NCBI GenBank assembly: GCA_019308905.1
Contig: JAFDHF010000023.1
Coordinates: 18,763 to 82,762 of the forward strand
Origin: Deltaproteobacteria bacterium
GTDB taxonomy: Bacteria > Desulfobacterota > BSN033 > WVXP01
DNA length: 64,000 nt
Reading direction: 5' to 3'
Of this stretch, positions 43,081-51,430 are shown in pieces; the stretch's first letter is position 1, and each line of letters opens with the position of its first letter. Under the pieces are notes generated by a model. That model saw nothing but the letters and a program-made list of their open reading frames with translations. It ran no database searches and was not told the DNA's origin. The position numbers and the translations under genes are program-made.

Positions 43081-43464
43081 CTACTGTGACTCCACGGGTA
43101 TCCTGACCATCTCCTGCCGTGGTTTCTTTGGAAGCACTATCCTCAGCAGCCCGTCCTTGTATGTGCATTCGATACTGTCAGAATCGACCGGCCCGGGAAG
43201 GGGAATCCGCCTCTTGAACACACCGGCATCGATTTCCATCTGGTGGATCCTCACCACCCCCCCCGGAGAGGGCCTCGGCCTCTGCCCGGTAATGAGAATG
43301 GTCTGATTCTCCAGGGTGATCTTCGTCTGATCAGGATCCACTCCTGCCATATCGACCAGGACCAAAACATTTCTCTCGTTCTCGTAGATGTCAACAGCAG
43401 GGACCCAGACAGTCGCCGACAGGTTTCTGTAGCTCCAGATGATCTCCTTCATCTCTCTCTCCAT
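43081..43464 (-). CDS. Hsp20/alpha-crystallin small heat-shock protein
   Basis: This 127-residue protein consists of an alpha-crystallin domain (WVPAVDIYENERNVLVLVDMAGVDPDQTKITLENQTILITGQR ending in YKDGLLRIVLPK) with short ends. The A-x-x-x-G-x-L-type motif appears as CTYKDGLLRIVLPK. Small heat-shock proteins hold unfolded clients for ClpB/DnaK. It is shorter than the second Hsp20 at 46494-46946 and lacks a clear C-terminal I-x-I tail beyond VRIPVES. It lies between clpB and lon on the same strand. Confidence 0.9.
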   Translation of the reverse strand: MEREMKEIIWSYRNLSATVWVPAVDIYENERNVLVLVDMAGVDPDQTKITLENQTILITGQRPRPSPGGVVRIHQMEIDAGVFKRRIPLPGPVDSDSIECTYKDGLLRIVLPKKPRQEMVRIPVESQ

Positions 43465-43560
43465 TCCTCCACAAATAAGGGGGCTGGCCCAAGAAAGGGG
43501 CCTCGAGCTCTTCCCTCTCTGGAACGAGGTTTACTCGAGACATCAGCCTACCACACAAGA

Positions 43561-43588
43561 GCCCTCCCTCGGAACGGTCCGGGAGGGC
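43561..43588 (-). other. Strong hairpin between clpB and hsp20
   Basis: GCCCTCCC (43561-43568) and GGGAGGGC (43581-43588) form an 8-bp GC-rich stem with a 12-nt loop in the 193-bp gap. No T tract follows on either strand, so it is either a non-canonical terminator or an RNA processing or stability element. Confidence 0.5.
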
Positions 43589-43657
43589 AACCGTGCGGGC
43601 CAAGCCCCAGGCCACCATCATCCCCGGTTCATCCCCAGAGGACCTGGTTCTCCACCA

Positions 43658-46306
43658 TCAAGAGACACCAGCCGCCGCTGACAATGCCTCACCGCTCTCC
43701 CCGATCGGCTCCGAATGGAAAACTATTCCGCCACCCTCCATTTCGGCCACCACACGGGTGTTGTCCTGAATCGTCCCTTTCAGGATCTCCTTCGCTATCG
43801 ATGTCTCCAGCTCCCTCTGGATGGCTCGTTTCAGGGGGCGAGCGCCGAAGACAGGATCATATCCCACCCGGGCCAGGTGTTTCTTCACCTGCTCGGTCAT
43901 TTCCAGGATGATCCCCCTATCTTCCAGGCGCTTGCGCAACCTGTTGACCTGAATCTCGACGATAGCCTCGAGGTGTTCATCCGTGAGAGTCCGGAATACC
44001 ACAATGTCGTCGACCCGGTTGAGAAATTCCGGCCGGAAGTGCACGCGGAGAGCCTCCAGCACCTTCTCCTTCATCCCTTCATAGGAGGCACCTTCTCCCT
44101 TGCCGGTATCGAGAATGAACTGACTTCCGATGTTGGAGGTCATTATGATCACCGTGTTCTTGAAATCGACGGTTCTCCCGTGGGAATCCGTCAACCGCCC
44201 GTCGTCTAGGATCTGGAGCAGGATATTGAAGACGTCATGATGAGCCTTCTCGATTTCGTCGAAAAGAATCACCGAGTAGGGCTTTCTACGGACAGCCTCT
44301 GTAAGCTGTCCCCCTTCCTCATAGCCCACATATCCGGGTGGTGCTCCGATGAGACGGGCCACGGTATGCTTCTCCATATATTCGGACATATCGATGCGGA
44401 TCATAGCCTGCTCGTCGTCGAAGAGGCATTCGGCAAGGGACCGGGCCAGCTCGGTCTTGCCGACTCCTGTGGGTCCCAAGAAGATGAAACTCCCAATTGG
44501 ACGATTGGGGTCCTTGATCCCTGACCTGGCGCGCAGCACAGCATCGGCCACCAGCCGGACGGCCTCGTCTTGATCCACCAGGCGCCGGTGGATCTCCTCC
44601 TCGAGTCTCAAGAGCTTCTCTCTTTCTCCCTCCATGAGCCTGTTCACGGGGATACCGGTCCAGCTACTCACGATCTCGGCGATATCCTCCTCGTCCACCT
44701 CTTCCTTCAGCAGAGTCTTCTGGCCCTTCTGGGCTTCGAGCTGCGCCTCTTCCTCCTTGAGGCTCTTTTCGAGGGAGGCGAGTTTTCCGTATTTCAATTC
44801 CGCGGCACGGTTCAGATCGTAGGCTCTTTCGGCCTGCTCGACCTGGATCTTCACCTGCTCGATCTCCCTCTTCAGGGAGCGGATTCTGGAAATCGCCTGC
44901 TTCTCCCTCTGCCACTGGGCCTTGAGCGACTCCGACTGGCGCTCCAGATCGGCCAGTTCCTTTTCGAGCTTTCTCAGCCTCTCTCTCGAAGGAGCGTCCT
45001 TTTCTCTCTTGAGAGCCTCTCGCTCGATCTCCAACTGCATGATTCTTCGTGTGATCTCGTCGAGCTCCGAGGGCATGCTGTCGATCTCGGTTCTGAGTCT
45101 GGCCGCAGCCTCATCCACGAGGTCGATGGCCTTGTCGGGGAGGAACCTGTCCGAAATATAGCGGTCGCTCAGCACGGCCGCAGAAACCAGAGCCGAATCC
45201 TTGATGCGGACGCCGTGATGCACCTCGTAACGTTCCTTCAACCCCCTGAGGATCGATATGGTATCCTCCACGCTGGGCTGGTCGACGATCACCGTCTGGA
45301 ATCTCCGCTCTAGGGCTTTGTCCTTCTCCACGTATTTCCGATACTCGTTCAGGGTGGTGGCTCCGATGCAGTGGAGCTCGCCACGGGCCAACATGGGTTT
45401 CAGGATGTTGCTCGCATCCATAGCCCCTTCGGCAGCCCCGGCACCGACCACCGTGTGGAGCTCGTCGATAAAGAGGATGATCTGGCCTTCAGATTCCTGA
45501 ATCTCCTTGAGTACGGCCTTGAGCCGTTCCTCGAATTCACCCCGGTACTTGGCCCCTGCTATGAGGGATCCCATGTCAAGGGCTACGAGCCGGCGGTTCT
45601 TCAGCCCCTCCGGCACGTCTCCACGGACCATTCTCGAGGCGAGTCCCTCGACGATGGCGGTCTTGCCGACACCGGGGTCCCCGATGAGAACGGGGTTGTT
45701 CTTCGTCCTCCGCGACAGAATCTGGATCACCCTCCGGATCTCCTCGTCTCTGCCTATGACAGGATCGAGTTTCCCCTGAGCAGCCATCTGAGTCAGATCC
45801 CGGCCGTACCGCTCGAGGGGCTGGTAGGTCTCTTCAGGGGTCTGGCTGGTAACCCGCTGGTGGCCTCTAATCGAAGCCAGGGCCTTCATCAAGGTTTCCC
45901 TGGAGACCCCTGCCCCGGATAGAATCCGCCCTGCCGGCGTCGAGGTCCCTTCGTCGACCATGGCCAGGAGCAGATGCTCGACACTGGTGTAGTCGTCCTT
46001 TAGATTCCTCGCCTCTCTTTCCGCGGAATCGATCAGCCTCGTCAACCTCTGGCTCATGTACATCTGGCCCGCCCCGGTTCCAGATACCTGGGGAAGTCCG
46101 CTCAGATGTTTCTCCACGGAAGATCGAATCCCCTCGGCAGATGCCCCGGTCTTGGCGAGCACTTTGGGCACCAATCCGTCCCGCTGCTCAAGGAGAGCGA
46201 GCAAGAGGTGTTCGGGATCGATCTGCTGGTGACCGAACCGGGCTGCAACGGCCTGGGCAGACTGGAGAGCTTCCTGGGTCTTTTCGGTCATTCGGTTTAT
46301 ATCCAT
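43658..46306 (-). CDS. clpB: ATP-dependent disaggregase ClpB
   Basis: ClpB re-solubilises aggregated proteins with DnaK. The 882-residue protein has an N-domain ([34 protein letters not shown]), the first AAA+ module (Walker [16 protein letters not shown], Walker [16 protein letters not shown]), a long coiled-coil middle domain (about 400-520, [24 protein letters not shown]) characteristic of ClpB, and a second AAA+ module ([28 protein letters not shown]). It is slightly longer than E. coli ClpB. The middle domain distinguishes it from ClpA and ClpC. Confidence 0.97.
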   Translation of the reverse strand: MDINRMTEKTQEALQSAQAVAARFGHQQIDPEHLLLALLEQRDGLVPKVLAKTGASAEGIRSSVEKHLSGLPQVSGTGAGQMYMSQRLTRLIDSAEREARNLKDDYTSVEHLLLAMVDEGTSTPAGRILSGAGVSRETLMKALASIRGHQRVTSQTPEETYQPLERYGRDLTQMAAQGKLDPVIGRDEEIRRVIQILSRRTKNNPVLIGDPGVGKTAIVEGLASRMVRGDVPEGLKNRRLVALDMGSLIAGAKYRGEFEERLKAVLKEIQESEGQIILFIDELHTVVGAGAAEGAMDASNILKPMLARGELHCIGATTLNEYRKYVEKDKALERRFQTVIVDQPSVEDTISILRGLKERYEVHHGVRIKDSALVSAAVLSDRYISDRFLPDKAIDLVDEAAARLRTEIDSMPSELDEITRRIMQLEIEREALKREKDAPSRERLRKLEKELADLERQSESLKAQWQREKQAISRIRSLKREIEQVKIQVEQAERAYDLNRAAELKYGKLASLEKSLKEEEAQLEAQKGQKTLLKEEVDEEDIAEIVSSWTGIPVNRLMEGEREKLLRLEEEIHRRLVDQDEAVRLVADAVLRARSGIKDPNRPIGSFIFLGPTGVGKTELARSLAECLFDDEQAMIRIDMSEYMEKHTVARLIGAPPGYVGYEEGGQLTEAVRRKPYSVILFDEIEKAHHDVFNILLQILDDGRLTDSHGRTVDFKNTVIIMTSNIGSQFILDTGKGEGASYEGMKEKVLEALRVHFRPEFLNRVDDIVVFRTLTDEHLEAIVEIQVNRLRKRLEDRGIILEMTEQVKKHLARVGYDPVFGARPLKRAIQRELETSIAKEILKGTIQDNTRVVAEMEGGGIVFHSEPIGESGEALSAAAGVS

Positions 46307-46346
46307 TTAAATCCCTCCTGGATAGACTGATTTTGCTCGTATGACT

Positions 46347-46374
46347 AGTATAACAGGTTGTCGATGATAACGAA
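46347..46374 (-). promoter_or_regulatory. Candidate promoter of clpB
   Basis: On the minus strand TTCGTT (46369-46374) and TATACT (46347-46352) are 16 bp apart, about 41 bp upstream of the ATG. The -10 is good and the -35 weak; no sigma-32 consensus or CIRCE element was found. Confidence 0.35.
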
Positions 46375-46493
46375 AAAGAATTACTCCCCCGGGCGAGACT
46401 GTCGCCTCGGGGAGACGGGAGACAGAGGTTCCACGGGGAACCGCAAAAAGCCGGAGACAAGGTGGAGAGAGCGAGAAGGGGAAATCGCCCGTG

Positions 46494-46946
46494 TCATTCC
46501 ACCTTGATCTTTATCTCCTTGGCTCTCTCCGACTTCGGGAGTGTGATCTTGAGGACGCCGTTTCTGCAGGTGGCCTTGATCTTGTCGCTCTCGACCTCGG
46601 CAGGGAGCCGGATCGACCTCGAAAAGGACCCGTAGCTCCTCTCTATCCTGTGAAAGTTCTCCTCCTTGTCTTCCCTCTCCTGTTCCTTCTGCCCACGGAT
46701 GGTCAGAACACCGTTGGAGAGAGATATGTCGATGTCCTTTGCATCCATTCCGGGAATCTCGGCCCTCACGACGATCTCCTTTGGGGTCTCGGAGAGATCG
46801 ACGGAGGGGACCCACTGGCCCCGGAAGACCTCAGGGCCGGGCCACTCCTCAAGAAACCGCTTCCATATTCTGTCCATCTCTTCCCGGAGGTTTGTCAGTT
46901 GCCCGATGGATCTGTACGGTTCGACCTCGAAAGCCATATCGCTCAC
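46494..46946 (-). CDS. Hsp20/alpha-crystallin small heat-shock protein
   Basis: This 150-residue protein has the N-terminal segment LTNLREEMDRIWKRFLEEWPG, an alpha-crystallin domain (WVPSVDLSETPKEIVVRAEIPGMDAKDIDISLSNGVLTIRGQKEQE and FSRSIRLPAEVESDKIKATCRNGVLKITLPK) and a C-terminal IKIKVE that serves as the I-x-I/V anchor. This is a standard class A small heat-shock protein. It is the first gene of the hsp20-clpB-hsp20-lon run on this strand. The ATG follows AACAGGAGGTGAGCG, a strong ribosome site. Confidence 0.93.
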   Translation of the reverse strand: MSDMAFEVEPYRSIGQLTNLREEMDRIWKRFLEEWPGPEVFRGQWVPSVDLSETPKEIVVRAEIPGMDAKDIDISLSNGVLTIRGQKEQEREDKEENFHRIERSYGSFSRSIRLPAEVESDKIKATCRNGVLKITLPKSERAKEIKIKVE

Positions 46947-47247
46947 CTCCTGTTAACGATCTCCCCTTCCCGAGCAGATCTTCACCTCCTAAAGCTACGA
47001 TAACCACGATAGAGACGATTTCAAGGGGACGAAGAGAGCGGAGTTCTTCGATCTTCCGAAACACATGTCTCAAATCCTTTTGATTTCTAAGGTGGGAACT
47101 GAACCAACAAGACCGACAAGGCCTGGTGACTCAGGCTGCTTTCTCGTGTATGATGGCCTGAGATCGTGGAACATCCGAGGGTGTCTACAGGACCACCTCT
47201 TGCATGAGACTCGACGGATGGAATAAGCTCAAAAGAGGAGAAAGAGA
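46947..47247. other. Divergent regulatory region between hsp20 and the GDT1-like gene
   Basis: The 301-bp gap contains one promoter candidate for hsp20, annotated separately, and otherwise no gene or repeat that I can support. The GDT1-like gene on the plus strand has AGAGGAGAAAGAG as ribosome site but no clear promoter. Confidence 0.4.
46997..47024 (-). promoter_or_regulatory. Candidate heat-shock/sigma-70 promoter of hsp20
   Basis: Read on the minus strand, CTTGAAA includes a -35 TTGAAA (47019-47024), shared by sigma-70 and sigma-32 promoters, followed after 16 bp by TATCGT (46997-47002). The typical sigma-32 -10 CCCCAT is absent, so sigma-32 control is not shown. Confidence 0.35.
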
Positions 47248-47520
47248 ATGGACTGGAAGGTATTCCTGACGGCTTTCGGTGTCCTTTTCCTGGCAGAGCT
47301 CGGTGACAAGACCCAGCTCGCGGTGATCACCATGACTACCCAGACCCGAAAACCACTTGTCGTTTTCCTTGGGGCGACTGCCGCACTTTCCCTGATCACT
47401 CTGCTGGGAGTGATCTTCGGACATCTCTTCCACCAGTGGGTGCCTGGGAACATCCTGAGAAAGATCACCGCATCTGTCTTCATCGTGATCGGGATCGTGA
47501 TCTTCTTCGGCAAATTCTGA
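47248..47520 (+). CDS. Half-size GDT1/TMEM165 (UPF0016) family membrane protein
   Basis: The 90-residue protein has three hydrophobic helices and one copy of the family motif E-x-G-D-K-(T/S), here FLAELGDKTQLAVITM, with an acidic helix surrounded by membrane segments. Most family members are two-repeat proteins that transport Mn2+ or Ca2+; single-repeat forms occur and probably dimerise. A manganese export role is therefore an inference. It lies 31 bp upstream of the 2-oxoacid oxidoreductase genes, perhaps only by chance. The ATG sits behind GAGGAGAAAGAGA. Confidence 0.85.
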   Translation: MDWKVFLTAFGVLFLAELGDKTQLAVITMTTQTRKPLVVFLGATAALSLITLLGVIFGHLFHQWVPGNILRKITASVFIVIGIVIFFGKF

Positions 47521-47551
47521 TCGCGGCATCGAGAGGCTATGGAGGTCCTCA

Positions 47552-49276
47552 ATGGCAGAAGAGCTCAATATCATGGTGGCAGGGGCTGCCGGACAGGGCA
47601 TGCAGACAATCGGCTTCGTACTCGGCAAGATCCTCGTCAGGGGAGGTTGCGAGGTCTTTGCCGTGCAGGACAACGAATCTCGTATCCGCGGGGGCCACAA
47701 TTTTTTTCATATCCGGGCCGGCCGGAAGCCTGTCATGGCCTCGGCCATGCCCCTTCAGGTCCTGGTCGCACTGAATCAGGAGAGTATAGAGAAGCACAGG
47801 GACGAGGTGGAACCACGGGGAATCATCGTTTTCGATTCTGACAAATGCACCGTTCCTCAGGGAGACGACAGGCTTCTGGGGCTCCCCCTTGAACAGATGG
47901 CAGTCGACAAGGGCGGAAATCGGCTTTTTGAAAACTCCGTTGCCATCGGTGCCGTGCTGGCCATTGTAGGTTGGGAATTCAAGAGACTCGAGGACTTCCT
48001 GGAGGGGTATTTTGCCACAAAGGCCGACACGGCTGCGGGCAACGTGAAGGCCGCCCGGGCAGGTTATCAATGGGCACTTGAAAGAGCCACGAAATACGAG
48101 GCGCTCCAAATCGATTTCGCTCCCTCAGAACCCAAGATGTTTATCACCGGCCACGAGGCAGTGGCTCTGGGGGCTCTCGCCTCGGCTTGTCAGTTCATGT
48201 CGGCCTATCCCATGAGCCCTTCAACCTCGATCCTGACCTATCTGGCAGGAAAGGCCGATGACTTCGACATGGTGGTGGAACAGGCAGAAGACGAAATAGC
48301 CGCCGTCAATATGGCCATCGGCGCCTCCTATGGAGGACTGAGGTCGCTGACCGCCACCTCTGGAGGTGGCTTCAGCTTGATGACAGAGGCCTTCGGCCTG
48401 GCAGGTGTCATGGAGGTGCCCCTCGTGGTGGTCGAGGCACAGAGGCCGGGACCAGCCACCGGGCTCCCCACAAGGACCGAGCAGGGGGATCTGCTCTTCG
48501 TCCTCCATGCCTCCCAGGGCGAGTTCCCCCGGGCGATTCTCGCACCTGGGACCGCGGGGCAGGCCTTCTATGCCACGATCAAGGCTTTTGATCTGGCAGA
48601 AAAATACCAGATTCCTGTGGCGATACTGACAGATCAGTTTCTTGCTGACTCCTACTTCACCGAACCCAGGTTCGATCTCTCCCGGGTCAGCATGGAGAGG
48701 CACCTCTTGACCGAAGAAGAAGCAAGGGGGGCAAAGGGATACAAACGATATCTGGTAACAGAGTCCGGCATCTCCCCGAGATCGATCCCCTCGGCCTTCG
48801 GCCTCGAGGTTGCGGCCGATGGTCACGAACACGACGAATACGGCCATATTACGGAAGACAGGGAGATGAGAAGAAGGATGGTGGACAAGCGATTCCGCAA
48901 GATGAAGAGCCTTGCCCGGGAGATCGCATCTCCACGGTTGATGGGCCACCCGAAAGCCGAGCTTCTTCTGGTGGGATGGGGGTCGATCTACGGTCCCCTG
49001 GCCGAAGCGGTGGGGATCCTGAACCGCCGCGGGATCCCGGTTGGAGGGGCCCATCTCGACGAACTCTGGCCCTTTCCCTCCGAGGCCCTGTCACGGATTC
49101 TCCAGGGAGCCCGCAGGTGGGCCGTGGTGGAGAACAACTGTACGGGTCAACTGGCCCGCCTGATACAGATGGAGATACAGATGAAACCCGACCGAGCGAT
49201 TCTGAAGTACGACGGCCGTCCCTTCACGGCCGCCGAGATTGTAGAGGGCTTCACGGGGGAGATGGAGGAGAAGTGA
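47552..49276 (+). CDS. korA: 2-oxoacid:ferredoxin oxidoreductase, fused gamma-alpha subunit (KorA-like)
   Basis: This subunit carries the gamma and alpha domains of a pyruvate/2-oxoglutarate:ferredoxin oxidoreductase. The N-terminal gamma domain (VAGAAGQGMQTIGFVLGKILVRGGCEVFAVQDNESRIRGGHNFFHIR) spans about 1-185. The alpha domain follows with GHEAVALGALASACQFMSAYPMSPSTSILTYL, VVEQAEDEIAAVNMAIGASYGG and FGLAGVMEVPLVVVEAQRPGPATGLPTRTEQGDL, which binds CoA and pyrophosphate. At 574 residues it resembles KorA of anaerobes. Start ATG at 47552; the stop is 3 bp before the beta-subunit ATG. Substrate (2-oxoglutarate or another 2-oxoacid) is not resolved. Confidence 0.93.
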   Translation: MAEELNIMVAGAAGQGMQTIGFVLGKILVRGGCEVFAVQDNESRIRGGHNFFHIRAGRKPVMASAMPLQVLVALNQESIEKHRDEVEPRGIIVFDSDKCTVPQGDDRLLGLPLEQMAVDKGGNRLFENSVAIGAVLAIVGWEFKRLEDFLEGYFATKADTAAGNVKAARAGYQWALERATKYEALQIDFAPSEPKMFITGHEAVALGALASACQFMSAYPMSPSTSILTYLAGKADDFDMVVEQAEDEIAAVNMAIGASYGGLRSLTATSGGGFSLMTEAFGLAGVMEVPLVVVEAQRPGPATGLPTRTEQGDLLFVLHASQGEFPRAILAPGTAGQAFYATIKAFDLAEKYQIPVAILTDQFLADSYFTEPRFDLSRVSMERHLLTEEEARGAKGYKRYLVTESGISPRSIPSAFGLEVAADGHEHDEYGHITEDREMRRRMVDKRFRKMKSLAREIASPRLMGHPKAELLLVGWGSIYGPLAEAVGILNRRGIPVGGAHLDELWPFPSEALSRILQGARRWAVVENNCTGQLARLIQMEIQMKPDRAILKYDGRPFTAAEIVEGFTGEMEEK

Positions 49277-49278
49277 CC

Positions 49279-50136
49279 ATGGAGATCGAGGCTTTCGAAA
49301 ACCCTTCTCCCATAGCCTGGTGCCCAGGCTGCGGGAACTTCGCCATCCTCGGGGCGGTCAAGCAGGCCCTGGCGGATATGGGCTTCAAACCACATGAGGT
49401 GATTCTCGTCTCGGGGATCGGGCAGGCGGCAAAGCTGCCCCATTATCTGAAGTGTAACTTCTTCAACGGCCTTCACGGTCGGGCCCTCCCGGCGGCCACG
49501 GCGATCCGTATTGCCAATACCGAGCTTCCGGTCATCGTCATCGGGGGAGACGGGGATACTTACGGAGAGGGGGGGAACCATTTCCTACATGGGATCAGAA
49601 GGAATGCCAACCTGACCCTGATCACTCACAACAACCAGGTATTCGGCCTGACCCGCGGCCAGGCGTCACCCACGGCCGAGAAGGGGTTCGTGACCCGCGT
49701 GCAGACCCACGGAGTGTTTCTGACCCCCATGAACCCCCTCGCCGTCGCCCTGGCCCTTGAGGCTCCCTTCGTGGCCCGGGGTTTCACCGGCCGCGCCAGA
49801 CACCTGACGGACCTGATCAAAGAGGCGGTCGCCTTCGAAGGTTTCTCCCTGGTAGACGTCCTGCAACCCTGCGTCAGTTTCGACCATGTCCATACCTTTC
49901 AATGGTACAAGGAGCGGGTCTACGACTTGGAGGAAGCCGGGCACGACCCCGGCCACATCGATGGTGCTATCCAGAAGGCGAGGGAGTGGGGAGAAAGAAT
50001 TCCCTTGGGGATATTCTACAGTAACCCTGAGAAGCCGACTTATGAAGCCCAGTCACCTGTCCTGAGCGGCGGGCCGCTGGTCGACAGGCACCCGGATCCG
50101 AAGCGGGTCGAGAAGCTGATCGATTCCTTCTTCTAG
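49279..50136 (+). CDS. korB: 2-oxoacid:ferredoxin oxidoreductase beta subunit (KorB-like)
   Basis: This subunit binds thiamine pyrophosphate and a [4Fe-4S] cluster. AWCPGCGNFAILGAV gives the cluster and TPP-site cysteines. The TPP motif GGDGDTYGEGGNHFLHGIRRN and NNQVFGLTRGQASPTAEKG follow, as does VLQPCVSFDHVHTFQWYKER. ATG 49279 is used because it comes just after the alpha stop; upstream in frame there is only read-through of the alpha gene. Length is 285 residues, with no extra ferredoxin domain. It ends 8 bp from the convergent nitroreductase. Confidence 0.95.
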   Translation: MEIEAFENPSPIAWCPGCGNFAILGAVKQALADMGFKPHEVILVSGIGQAAKLPHYLKCNFFNGLHGRALPAATAIRIANTELPVIVIGGDGDTYGEGGNHFLHGIRRNANLTLITHNNQVFGLTRGQASPTAEKGFVTRVQTHGVFLTPMNPLAVALALEAPFVARGFTGRARHLTDLIKEAVAFEGFSLVDVLQPCVSFDHVHTFQWYKERVYDLEEAGHDPGHIDGAIQKAREWGERIPLGIFYSNPEKPTYEAQSPVLSGGPLVDRHPDPKRVEKLIDSFF

Positions 50137-50143
50137 TCCCGAC

Positions 50144-50818
50144 TCACACAAACCACCTCACAAAATTCTCCAGTGGATCCCGGGGAGTGGAGAAACCGGC
50201 GAGCGGTGAAGACCGGTCAGGGTACCCCATGGCCACGCCTATTACCACCCGCTTATCCTCGGGGATGTTGACCTGATCGCGGATCTCTTCCTCATAGGCC
50301 GTGATCAATCCCACCGGGCAGGTGGCAAGACCGAGGTCTTGGGCCGCCAAAAGGAGATACCCGAGAAAGACGCCCAGGCAGAGGTACCGATCCCTGGAGA
50401 AGCCACCGTCCATACATATGAGAATCGCGACAGGTGCCCCGTAGAAACGGCAACTACCCTCGCCGACGAACCTTTCCAGGCTGAGGCCTTCCTGCTTGAG
50501 GGTTCTTGCCAGAGGGCCAAAGCTCCTTCTCCTCCTCTCCTGGAAGATCCGTGGAAGGCTTCGAGTCGCCCCGGGAGTGCAGGCCGCAGAGCGTTCCTCA
50601 TAAGCCCGAACGAGCCTTCTGGCAAGGCGCTCCAATTCCTCTCCCATGACAACGGTAACCTCCCAGGGCTGAAGGTTCAGCGCCGAGGGCGCCCTTCCGG
50701 CCTTACGGAGCACTTCTTCCACGAGCTCCCTCTCCACAGGCCTGGAGGTGAAGACTCGATAGCTCCTCCGGCTATCCATGGCCTGGCCGACTTCCATGGT
50801 TCCCTCCGAGTCTGTCAA
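50144..50818 (-). CDS. Nitroreductase-family FMN oxidoreductase
   Basis: This is a 224-residue flavoprotein of the nitroreductase fold. RRSYRVFTSRPVERELVEEVLRKAGRAPSALNLQPWEVTVV is the FMN-binding N-terminus, and LGYLLLAAQDLGLATCPVG and GVAMGYPDRSSPLAGF contain the second flavin-binding segment. Family members reduce nitro compounds, quinones or enones with NAD(P)H. The segment between about residues 75 and 120 is an insertion. The start, ATG 50818 or a methionine 13 residues later, is uncertain. It is convergent with korB; no operon partner. Confidence 0.9.
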   Translation of the reverse strand: MTDSEGTMEVGQAMDSRRSYRVFTSRPVERELVEEVLRKAGRAPSALNLQPWEVTVVMGEELERLARRLVRAYEERSAACTPGATRSLPRIFQERRRRSFGPLARTLKQEGLSLERFVGEGSCRFYGAPVAILICMDGGFSRDRYLCLGVFLGYLLLAAQDLGLATCPVGLITAYEEEIRDQVNIPEDKRVVIGVAMGYPDRSSPLAGFSTPRDPLENFVRWFV

Positions 50819-50929
50819 TATCCTGAATTCGATGTATCCTTTGCAAAAAACACGGCCGACCCGGCTTGACCACCGAGACCGGTGTCTTGTATCTTAGGAG
50901 ACGCCATAGACGTGGAGGAGGGCTCCTGT

Positions 50930-51289
50930 ATGATTCGTGCCAGGGTCTGGTTTCGCTGTGCAGCCATGCATGATCCTGTACAGCCCGTCCTGGTTCGGCC
51001 TGCAAGAATCGGCTGGCGGGCAAAGTTCAGGCAGGTGGACCTTACCATTGAGCGTCCCTTTACAGGAGAGGAACTGGTACAGCGCATGAGGGGATGGATT
51101 ACCGTCGATCCCAGAGAATTCTCCCGTCTGGTCCAGTCCTGTGAGGGGCGGCTCAAGGTCTTCGACGACGGGGGACTGGTGGTGGAGACGGAGGGCGAGG
51201 GAGAACTCACGGCCCTCCAGACCGCCCTTGCCGAGAATTTCGGAGACCAGGTAGACCTCGAAGTCATGGTCAAAGGGCCAGCCAGGTAA
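50930..51289 (+). CDS. Small protein of unknown function
   Basis: The 119-residue protein has no signal peptide or membrane segment. It is a mixed alpha/beta sequence (LTIERPFTGEELVQRMRGWITVDPREFSRLVQSCEGRLKVFDDGGLVVETEGEGELTALQTALAENFGDQVDLEV). I recognise no family. ATG 50930 is chosen, though a GTG at 50882 in frame would add 16 residues; a GGAGGAG lies 12 bases upstream. It is alone on its strand, between two genes read the other way. Confidence 0.5.
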   Translation: MIRARVWFRCAAMHDPVQPVLVRPARIGWRAKFRQVDLTIERPFTGEELVQRMRGWITVDPREFSRLVQSCEGRLKVFDDGGLVVETEGEGELTALQTALAENFGDQVDLEVMVKGPAR

Positions 51290-51430
51290 ACCCGTTCCGC
51301 CCCCCCCGGCTCCTTGCCGTGAAGAGGCCGCACCGTACGACCCAGCCACCTCTCTCCCTTTCCCGCCGCACGAAAGCCTTCCACCCGGTAGAGCAAAACC
51401 CTGAGAAGACCCCAAGAAGAGGGGCCTTCT

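Noticed and set aside
41864..43306. A 480-codon plus-strand frame opposite lon and the short hsp20
   Set aside because: Both opposite genes have complete family motifs; this frame has none.
48976..49278. An extended N-terminus of the beta subunit of the 2-oxoacid oxidoreductase
   Set aside because: The frame before 49279 lies inside the alpha subunit in another frame and shows no family similarity; ATG 49279 gives the normal start of the family.
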